From assembly GCF_022267515.1 (NCBI RefSeq), contig NZ_JAKFGB010000007.1, positions 186,001 to 250,000 of the forward strand: 64,000 bases of DNA. Direction: 5' to 3'. Both the position numbers and the translations under genes were made by a program. This DNA is from Rubinisphaera margarita. GTDB lineage: Bacteria; Planctomycetota; Planctomycetia; Planctomycetales; Planctomycetaceae. This document shows, piece by piece, positions 57,401-64,000 of the stretch. The notes under the pieces are model-generated. The model saw nothing but the letters and a program-made list of their open reading frames with translations, was not told the DNA's origin and searched no databases. The number at the start of each line of letters is the position of its first letter. Within the stretch, counting starts at the first letter, position 1.

Positions 57401-60400
57401 CAGTTCGCGCTGCAGATTCGCGTGACCGACGATGGAACCGGCATGCTGTCGTCGACTTCGGTGGTCACAATCGACGTCACCAACAGCCCGAACCTCGACT
57501 TCCAGCGGCTCAATCCGCTCGGCTCGCAGATCTATGGCGATCTGAACCGGACCTTCGATATCGACGGCACAACGACCGAAGTCGTGTTCGACTTCTACGC
57601 TCTGGCCGGCGAGAAGTTCTCCGCTTATGTCGAATCGACGAATCCCAACTCGGTCATTCTTCTGGAAATTGTCGAACTCGGCCAGTCTTTTGTTTCGAAC
57701 TCTGGCGAGCCGCTGACGGTTTCCGCCGAACTGCTGCCGATTACCCAGAGTTACCGCATCCGAGTGACAACCAGTCAGCCGTTGGTCAATCCGACAACGC
57801 TGACCATGGACAGCTATCTTAACACATCGCTGGAGAGTCTCGTCGGAGACTCCAATAACGCCAATCAGATGGCCATTGATCCGGGCTACACGAATCTCGG
57901 CTACGAACGTTTCGCTGTGCTCGGAACAATTGAAGGCATCGGAGCGCAGGACGACCGTGAACTTTACACGATCGATCTGAGTGGCTACATCGGCGAAACG
58001 ATCGACGTCGTCCTCGATGGTCTTTCCGCTGACTTCTCCGGCACGACTCTGCAGCTGACCGACTCGATCGGAACGGTTCTGGCGACCGCCTCGAACATGC
58101 CGCTGGGCGTCGATCCGTCGAACTACGACCTCGGCATCCTCGACTTCATGGTCGATGGGGACGGGCTGTATCAGCTGCGAATCCTCAACGCGAATGCCAC
58201 AGGCGATTACGCCCTGCTGGTGACGACGGATTCGACCGCCTTTGAGACCGAACCGAATCAGGGGCAGGCCAACCGCGATATCACCGATCTGAAAGCGGTT
58301 GTCGGCTATCTCGATCAGAACACGTTCACGCCGAGCACTCCCGATTCAACGCCGTCAACAGGCGGAACTCCGGTCAGCGGAAGCGGCGATTCGGCCACCA
58401 CGCCGCCGAATACCACTCCGATCAACATGACCGAGTCGGAACCCAACGACCCCATTGGCCAGGCGGATCCCGCTCCACTCGGGTTCGATAACGGCGAGAG
58501 CACCTCGGTCGTGATCGATGGCAACCTGAGTGTGCCGCTGCCACCGCTAAGCTTCACCGTGGCCGAAGATGATGGCTCCATCCCGCTGGCCAATGAAACG
58601 GGCCTTACAAACGGTCGCTTCACCATTGGCTCAGGATTCATCGGCAATGGTCCCTACTCCACCACTTCGGGGGACTATGATTTCTATGCGGTCCGCAATG
58701 TGAATGCGGGTGACGCAATCACCGTCGATATTAATGCCCGCTCGACCGGCAGCTCGCTCGACTCTGTTGTCGGGATTTACAATTCCAGCGGGACTCTGGT
58801 CGCCTCTAACGACGACTTCGGGGGATCGCTCGACAGTTACCTGAGCTACATCGCGGCGGCGAACGATGACTACTTCGTGGCCGTGCGAGGCTATGGCAGC
58901 GGAGATTCATTCCAGTCCGATCCGTTCGATTCTTCGTCGGGAACCGGCGTTGCCAGCCAGGGCGCTTATCAGCTTGTCATCGGCTTGAATGGACAGCAGC
59001 AGGACGTCGACACATTTGCCGTGGAACTGAACGCTGGCGATGTCATCAACGCCTGGAATACTGGAGCGGGGACGACCCTCACTCTTTACAATCAGTTCGG
59101 AACAGTGCTGGCTACATCGACGCAGGATCTGACGTCCGATCTGCCCGCGAACTCGCCGCTCCAGAACGGTGGCAACATCACTCTGCCTTACACTGCGTAC
59201 GCCGCGGGACAATACTTTGTTTCAATCTCTGGCGGAACGGGGGCTTACCAGCTGAATCTCGATGTCCATCGTCCTGTGCTTGAAGAACAGGGAGCCGGTG
59301 CTCGCCAGATTCTGTTCCTGGACTTCAACGGCGAGGTCGTCGATTCGAGCCGCCTCGGCAGCACCAATGGAAACGTATTCCTCAGTGGTCTCTCGAGCTA
59401 TCTCGGTGGCTGGGGACTGAGCTCGTTTGAAGAGAGCGCTCTGATCGATGCCATTCTGGCCACAGTCACGGAGAATCTCGCCGATGACGTCCGCCAGTCG
59501 GGCATCAACGGCGATTTCTCGACGACCTTCAATCACGGCGATTTTGATATCGAGATCCTCAACAGCCGCGACCATGCCGATCCGGGCAATGGCGGCAACG
59601 TGACGCGAATCGTTGTCGGTGGTTCGCAGTTCCAGCTGGGACTGTCGGGAACTGGGTTTGCTGAGTCGAATGACATCGGCAACCAGATTCTCGATGAACT
59701 CGGTGTCGTGCTTCTCGATCGTCTGAGTGCACCGGGGTCCGCCGGCACATCGCTCAACCGGTTCAATCTCGGCCCTGGAACGACGATGATCGATCTCGTC
59801 GGCGTCGGACTGGGGAACATCGTTTCCCGCGAAGCCGGCTACATGTTCGGCAACTTCCCGACGAACAATGCCAACAGCCTGGCGAGCCTGACCGACGAAG
59901 AAGGCAACCTGGCCAACATCGTTGGTGTCGGAAACGATCAGACGTTCGGCACGTTCGACGATGTCGACGTCGACTTCGAGTTCGATCAGTTCGCCCCGAG
60001 TACGGGTCTGACCGGCTTCCAGAATTCGATGGCGAATGTCGCGTTCAACCTTCCAACCGGAACCAATGTGTCGGATCTGGTGGGACCGCGCGTTCAGAGC
60101 ATCACGCCGATCGGCGGAATTCAGTCTGGTTCGATCACGGCCATTCAGGTCGTGTTCAATGAAGCCCTGCTCGATTCGACGGCAATCGATGTCAATAACT
60201 TTGAGCTGCGGGAAGCCGGAAACGACGGCGTCTTCGGCACCGGTGATGACCAGATCATTCCGGTCACGGTTTCCTTCGACGGCAACGCGACGGTCACGCT
60301 GACGATCTCAGCCGGCTTCTCACCGCTGCCGAACGGAAACTACCAGCTGACGCTGGAAGGCAACGCGTTGACCGGTATCCGCGATACCTCGTTCAACCTG

Positions 60401-63400
60401 CTCAATACCCTGGCTGGTCCGAACAACGGACTCGACAGCCTGCACGAGTTCACCGTCGTTCAACAGGGCTTCGTCCCGTTCGACAACTACACCGTGCACC
60501 TGAACGCCGGCGAGGCCCTCTATCTGGTCACCTCAACGCCGCTGAATAACCCGCTGCACGATCCACAGAACACGCTCGATCCGCGACTGCTCGTCATCGC
60601 TCCGAGTGGCCTGTCGGTCGGTTCGGATGACAATTCCGCTGGCGATGGACGGAACGCCGAACTGGTGATCATTGCTCAGGAAACCGGCGATTACACGGTT
60701 CAGGTGCAGGCCGTCTCCGGACTGGGCGAGTACGTGCTGCGGAAGATCATCAATCATCCGCCGCAGATCCTCGATCAGACCTTCAGCGTTCCAGAGAACT
60801 CTGCGAACGGAACGTCGGTTGGAACCGTGGTGGCGAGCGATGTCGACAGCGACAACCTGACCTACGCGATTGTGTCCGGCAACACGAACGGCGCGTTCTC
60901 GATCAACCCGACCACTGGCGAGATCACGGTCAACAACAGTGCCGCACTCGACTTCGAGCAGATCAGTCAGTTCGACCTGGTCGTGAGTGTGACCGATGAC
61001 GGGCCGGGCACCCTGGTGGCCATGGCCGACATCACGATTCAGCTGACCGATGTGAATGAAACGCCGACCATCAACGATGCTTCGTTCACCGTCGATGAAG
61101 AGGCTCCGGTCGGGACTGTTGTGGGGACGATGACGGCGACCGATCCGGATGCCGGGGACATGCTCACGTTCTCGATCACCGGTGGAAACACGGGCGGAGC
61201 GTTCACGATCAACGCGACGACGGGACAAATTACCGTCGCCACTCCAAGTGCGGTTGACTTCGAGAGCACTCCGATCTTCAGTCTCACAGTTCGGGTGACT
61301 GATGCCGGTGGACTGTTCGATGAAGCAACCGCGACAATCTTCGTTACGGATGTGAACGATACGCCGATCGTCAACGATCAGACCTTCTCGGTTGAAGAGT
61401 CGGCCCCGAACAACACGGTGGTCGGCACGGTCGTCGCGTTCGATCCCGATAACGACGGCTTGACCTTCGCCATCACGAGTGGCAATACCAACAATGCCTT
61501 CGCGATTGATGCCAGCACGGGCACGATTACGGTCAACAATCAGAATGCTCTGAACTTCGAAATTCAGCCGACGTTCAACCTCACGGTCCAGGTGACCGAC
61601 GATGGCAACCCGAACAAGTCGGACACGGCTGTGATCACGATCAACGTGCTCGACCTGCTCGATGGAGTCACGATTCCGTTCTTCGACGGTTTCGAAGACT
61701 TCCCGAACTCGATGCCGCCGAGCAATCTGATCCCGGTTGGTTCTCCGTATGTCGTCTCCAGCACGACCGGCGGTCGGGTTTATACGACCAGCCAGTTCCA
61801 GCCGCGAACTGGCAATCGTCACCTGATCCTCGATTCCGGCAACGAAGGAAGTGCGTCGTCCCTGAATGAAGTTGTTCTGGAAGTGAACGCGAACGGGATC
61901 GCTCAGCTCAACTTCGACTTCGATCAGAGAGAATTCTTCGACGAAGACAACCCAATGCCGGCCACGTTCGTTGGTTCCGGAAACTACGACGGGGTCGCGA
62001 TCAGCACCGATGGCAACGCCTGGTACCGACTGATCAGCCTGACTGGCTCGGCATCGACCTCGCTGTATACGACGAACAGCTTCGACCTGACGCAGTTCGC
62101 TTCGGATAACGGCCTGAATATCGACGGCAACTTCTTCATCAAGCTCCAGCAGTACGATGATTACGGAGTGACTTCGACAGGAACGGACGGATTCGCCTTC
62201 GACAATCTGCGACTGTACGGCTCGCCGAGCAATAACCAGCCGCCGGTGCTGAATGACCAGACGTTCTACATCAACGAGAACTCGATTTCGAACCTGATCG
62301 TTGGTTACCTGAATGCTCAGGATCCGAATCTGGGTGATCCGCTGACGTACGCCATCACCGGTGGGAATACGAACAACGCGTTCACGCTCGACGCCAGCAC
62401 GGGACGACTGCGAGTCAACAATGCAGCCGCTCTCGACTTCGAGACCAACCCGGTCTTCCGACTCAATGTATCTGTCACCGATGGCGGTACGCCGGGGCTG
62501 ACAGATACGGCTGTCGTGACGATCGTCCTGAAGAATCTCGAAGAAACGCAGACGCAGCTGTTCTACGAAGGCTTCGAATCGGGCACGACCGGTCAGCTGA
62601 CCACCAGCTCGACCAACTCGGGCCGCATTCGTGCCCTGACGACCAACGCGACGTCGGGTCAGGTGCATGCCGGGACCTATCACCTCGGAATGGACCATTC
62701 GACGAGTGGAACCACCGGCCTGAATGAAGCGGTCTTCAGCTTCAATGCTGCCGGCTATCAGAATGTCACGCTCGACTTCTGGCAGCGGGAAACGGCCGAT
62801 GGGGACAATCCTCTGCCGGCAACTTTCACCGGTTCGACGATTGGCGACGGCGTGTCGTTCAGTATCGACGGTAACACGTGGCACCGTCTCGACAGTTTCA
62901 TCAACGGCACCTCGAGTGGGGTCTACAAGAACTTCATCTTCAACGTGTCCGCAGCGGCTCAGGGTCTGGGCCTGCAATTGAATGGCACCGTCTGGGTGAA
63001 ACTGCAGGAAACGGGAACAAACACGTTCCCCTCTGAAGGGATGACGTTCGACGACATCCGGGTCTACGGTTCCGATGCGATGGCTCCGGCTGGCGTCTCG
63101 GGAATCGTGGGACTGAGCCTGCACAACGGTGATGCCCGGGCACTGGTGAATACGAGTTCGAACGGCGTGTATGCGTCCCGGACGTGGGGGATGTTCGACC
63201 TGAATGGTCGGACGATTCAGACTTCGCTGACCGGCGACTTCAACGGAGACGGTCGCGATGACCTGGCTGTGATGGCCAGTGATGGCGAGTGGCTCGTCGG
63301 GATTTCGACCGGCAGCAGCTACGACATCCAGAGCTGGGGTCAGTGGCGTGTTACGACGACGGCCTTCACCGATATCCGCGTGCTGGACGCCAATGGCGAC

Positions 63401-64000
63401 GGCCGTGATGACATCGTTGGTCTGGCCGAGGTTGACGGCCGGATCTGGATTGCTGAGTCTCGTGGGACGCGGTTCGATAACGTCAGCTGGGCCCAGATCG
63501 CCCGCAAGGCGGACGCCGGCTGGCAGGACGTCGGAGTGGGCGATTTCAACAACGACGGCTTCATGGACTACGCCCTGCGAACCGCGAGCGGTCGCTGGTG
63601 GATGGGTCTGTCGAACGGTCGCGACTTCACCTTCAGCACGTTTGGCGTCTGGTCGGGCAACGCCGGCTGGCAGGATGTGACCTACGCTGACTACAACGGT
63701 GACGGACGGACAGATATTGCCGGTCGCGCCGCGAATGGTCGCTGGTGGGTCTCGCTGTCGAACGGCTCGGAGTTGCGGACAACCTCGTGGTCGAACTGGC
63801 GAGCAACCGCTGGCTGGCAGGACATCGTTGCTGGAGACTTCAACGGCGATGGTCTGGATGACGTTGCTGGACGTACTTCGAATGACGTCTGGTGGGTCGG
63901 CATCTCCGACGGCACCAGTTTCACGACCCGATACTGGAGTCGCTGGAGTTCAAGCGTTCTGTGGGAAGACGTTCAAGTGGGCGACTTCAATGGCGATGGA
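54410..64000 (+). CDS. Giant multidomain surface protein (LEPR-XLL motif, BNR, cadherin, PPC, SbsA-Ig, jelly-roll, FG-GAP), 3' end outside window
   Basis: ATG 54410 opens 3197 codons without a stop to the window end. MEQRMLLAG at 47-55 fits the LEPR-XLL motif. Residues about 80-800 are a BNR/VPS10-like propeller with at least five Asp-boxes (FRSTDGGATW, YKSTDGGASW). Cadherin-type repeats follow from about 823 (two), 2110 (three) and 2610 (one), each with DQTFSV-x-E and GNTN-x-AF-x-I motifs. Between them lie PPC-like domains (DDFGGSLDSYLSYIAA near 1467), a region resembling a degenerate protease domain without HExxH (about 1620-1870), an SbsA-like Ig domain (about 1895-2000) and two jelly-roll domains ending in TFDDIRVYG and AFDNLRLYG. 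FG-GAP repeats (GDFNGDG) begin near 2940. Probably an exported adhesion protein. Confidence 0.85.
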   Translation, partial: MPIPTLFARVSTLVLESSLKRLPGKRAARSSRQSGSTTRFVQLVEEMEQRMLLAGQGTWDPLGPFSASDGQVENIAPNDTIVGAVHTVLAHPTNPNILYVGATNGGVWRTDNATAVSPSWTPLTDDLPSQSIGALAFDSADTSNETVYVGIGRYSSFGRTGNTREGLFRSTDGGATWASLGGGILTGKNISGIAANGNNVVVSVNVADNFTFSNIGIFRSTDGGATFTRVSQGDGSATGLPEGASYDLVVDPQNPNTMYTNVSFNTSNGDGIYKSTDGGASWTSVGTAAMNALFGGGTSNVELAAGNSNEVYAAIINTGDLAGLFRSPDGGATWTQMDTPSTNENGIDVGLNPRGSKGPTSGTPEEIAGGQGSIHFSILADPNNANIVYVGGDRQPRANGDAGGFPNSIGASDFTGRLFRGDASQPAGSQFVHLTHSNTMGAAGGGTASSSSPHADSRDMTFDANGNIIEVDDGGVYRRTNPQSNTGDWFSITGSLQVTESHNVAWDSLSNVAMSGNQDTGSTYQPSEGALEWVSLSTADGGDIAIDNIQLAGSNQSVRYTSFQNLGAFRRTVWDSSGNLLNTTFLSPTVTGGGAAFIPNFVTPVETNMVAGGRLLIQGANALYESLDSGNTIAQIGSGATGDSDIWTNALIYGGRQSGIDNPNLVWAAAGSDVFVRTSGTGNVAAVAADPTTSAIRDLAVNSDDWSNVFVADNNQVFMTTDTGASWSDITGDLLSYADEIRSLSFANSGTNQVVIAGTNEGIFISSITATGTWIPLGLDMPNVLVFDMDYDASDDVLVAGTLGRGTWALADASDSIDAAFGPNTAPIVNDQTFSVNENSANNTIVGIVQSSDAESDPVTYAITAGNTNGAFAIDVATGVIRVANSAELDFETTPSFSLTVQVTDSRNPTLTDSATITINLNDVNDTPVITANQTFTTQENPTAGASIGFVAATDQDNDNLTYTIVGGNAGGAFAINATTGEITVADSAAIDFETMPQFALQIRVTDDGTGMLSSTSVVTIDVTNSPNLDFQRLNPLGSQIYGDLNRTFDIDGTTTEVVFDFYALAGEKFSAYVESTNPNSVILLEIVELGQSFVSNSGEPLTVSAELLPITQSYRIRVTTSQPLVNPTTLTMDSYLNTSLESLVGDSNNANQMAIDPGYTNLGYERFAVLGTIEGIGAQDDRELYTIDLSGYIGETIDVVLDGLSADFSGTTLQLTDSIGTVLATASNMPLGVDPSNYDLGILDFMVDGDGLYQLRILNANATGDYALLVTTDSTAFETEPNQGQANRDITDLKAVVGYLDQNTFTPSTPDSTPSTGGTPVSGSGDSATTPPNTTPINMTESEPNDPIGQADPAPLGFDNGESTSVVIDGNLSVPLPPLSFTVAEDDGSIPLANETGLTNGRFTIGSGFIGNGPYSTTSGDYDFYAVRNVNAGDAITVDINARSTGSSLDSVVGIYNSSGTLVASNDDFGGSLDSYLSYIAAANDDYFVAVRGYGSGDSFQSDPFDSSSGTGVASQGAYQLVIGLNGQQQDVDTFAVELNAGDVINAWNTGAGTTLTLYNQFGTVLATSTQDLTSDLPANSPLQNGGNITLPYTAYAAGQYFVSISGGTGAYQLNLDVHRPVLEEQGAGARQILFLDFNGEVVDSSRLGSTNGNVFLSGLSSYLGGWGLSSFEESALIDAILATVTENLADDVRQSGINGDFSTTFNHGDFDIEILNSRDHADPGNGGNVTRIVVGGSQFQLGLSGTGFAESNDIGNQILDELGVVLLDRLSAPGSAGTSLNRFNLGPGTTMIDLVGVGLGNIVSREAGYMFGNFPTNNANSLASLTDEEGNLANIVGVGNDQTFGTFDDVDVDFEFDQFAPSTGLTGFQNSMANVAFNLPTGTNVSDLVGPRVQSITPIGGIQSGSITAIQVVFNEALLDSTAIDVNNFELREAGNDGVFGTGDDQIIPVTVSFDGNATVTLTISAGFSPLPNGNYQLTLEGNALTGIRDTSFNLLNTLAGPNNGLDSLHEFTVVQQGFVPFDNYTVHLNAGEALYLVTSTPLNNPLHDPQNTLDPRLLVIAPSGLSVGSDDNSAGDGRNAELVIIAQETGDYTVQVQAVSGLGEYVLRKIINHPPQILDQTFSVPENSANGTSVGTVVASDVDSDNLTYAIVSGNTNGAFSINPTTGEITVNNSAALDFEQISQFDLVVSVTDDGPGTLVAMADITIQLTDVNETPTINDASFTVDEEAPVGTVVGTMTATDPDAGDMLTFSITGGNTGGAFTINATTGQITVATPSAVDFESTPIFSLTVRVTDAGGLFDEATATIFVTDVNDTPIVNDQTFSVEESAPNNTVVGTVVAFDPDNDGLTFAITSGNTNNAFAIDASTGTITVNNQNALNFEIQPTFNLTVQVTDDGNPNKSDTAVITINVLDLLDGVTIPFFDGFEDFPNSMPPSNLIPVGSPYVVSSTTGGRVYTTSQFQPRTGNRHLILDSGNEGSASSLNEVVLEVNANGIAQLNFDFDQREFFDEDNPMPATFVGSGNYDGVAISTDGNAWYRLISLTGSASTSLYTTNSFDLTQFASDNGLNIDGNFFIKLQQYDDYGVTSTGTDGFAFDNLRLYGSPSNNQPPVLNDQTFYINENSISNLIVGYLNAQDPNLGDPLTYAITGGNTNNAFTLDASTGRLRVNNAAALDFETNPVFRLNVSVTDGGTPGLTDTAVVTIVLKNLEETQTQLFYEGFESGTTGQLTTSSTNSGRIRALTTNATSGQVHAGTYHLGMDHSTSGTTGLNEAVFSFNAAGYQNVTLDFWQRETADGDNPLPATFTGSTIGDGVSFSIDGNTWHRLDSFINGTSSGVYKNFIFNVSAAAQGLGLQLNGTVWVKLQETGTNTFPSEGMTFDDIRVYGSDAMAPAGVSGIVGLSLHNGDARALVNTSSNGVYASRTWGMFDLNGRTIQTSLTGDFNGDGRDDLAVMASDGEWLVGISTGSSYDIQSWGQWRVTTTAFTDIRVLDANGDGRDDIVGLAEVDGRIWIAESRGTRFDNVSWAQIARKADAGWQDVGVGDFNNDGFMDYALRTASGRWWMGLSNGRDFTFSTFGVWSGNAGWQDVTYADYNGDGRTDIAGRAANGRWWVSLSNGSELRTTSWSNWRATAGWQDIVAGDFNGDGLDDVAGRTSNDVWWVGISDGTSFTTRYWSRWSSSVLWEDVQVGDFNGDG

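Noticed and set aside
60533..63124. Minus-strand open frame of 863 codons
   Set aside because: It lies opposite the giant protein gene, whose frame has clear domains. The antisense frame is kept open by biased codon use and repeats, and it has no recognisable domain.

Overview
The window looks like part of a planctomycete chromosome, most likely order Planctomycetales (inferred from gene content, not measured). The signs are four secreted sulfatases, a DUF1549/DUF1553-DUF1501 gene pair, a very large FG-GAP/PBS/cytochrome c fusion protein, proteins carrying an LEPR-XLL-type N-terminal motif, an LptD outer-membrane protein, and a J-like domain lacking HPD. I saw no tRNA, rRNA, CRISPR array, transposase, prophage or integrative element.

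Layout. 1-3.9 kb: a glycogen-debranching enzyme (minus, cut by the window start) divergent from a sulfatase fused to HEAT repeats. 4.1-6.9 kb: a lid-less Hsp70 followed by a membrane protein with a J-like domain and a type II secretion/MshEN domain. 7.1-10.9 kb: lptD followed by a DgkA-like membrane protein. 11.4-17.1 kb: haem-binding protein, acpS, an ABC ATPase, a metal ABC permease, a primary-type sigma factor with a clear terminator, a lipoprotein and a DksA-like protein that has lost three of four zinc cysteines. 17.4-22.2 kb: sulfatase, alpha/alpha-toroid protein and sulfatase in one plus-strand unit. 22.2-32.0 kb: a minus-strand block of DUF1549/1553, DUF1501, sialidase and the giant dehydrogenase/cytochrome fusion. 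32.1-38.5 kb: ankyrin protein, two overlapping convergent membrane ORFs, an FG-GAP/SGNH hydrolase, a sulfatase and a thioesterase. 38.5-44.9 kb: topA, a PpiD/SurA-like protein with Ser/Thr/Pro repeats behind a leader hairpin, and an FHA protein. 44.9-49.2 kb: a minus-strand cluster of ketosynthase, ACP, CrtI-like oxidoreductase and two small genes. 49.6-52.8 kb: the ferrous-iron uptake operon feoA-feoA-feoB-Cys-rich protein, with a promoter and a 7-1-7 Fur-like operator. 52.8-53.9 kb: an M29 aminopeptidase. 54.4 kb to the end: one open frame of at least 3197 codons coding for a multidomain surface protein that runs off the window.

Functional picture. Most of the accessory content concerns breakdown of sulfated or sialylated polysaccharides and construction of a complex cell surface (LptD, LEPR-XLL proteins, cadherin and FG-GAP modules). 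Core functions (topA, sigma factor, acpS, feo) lie between. The less ordinary points are the Hsp70/J-like/MshEN pair, the KAS-ACP-CrtI cluster, the cysteine-poor DksA, the hairpin in the ppiD-like leader, the Fur-like box at feoA, and the giant protein with a long inverted repeat upstream.
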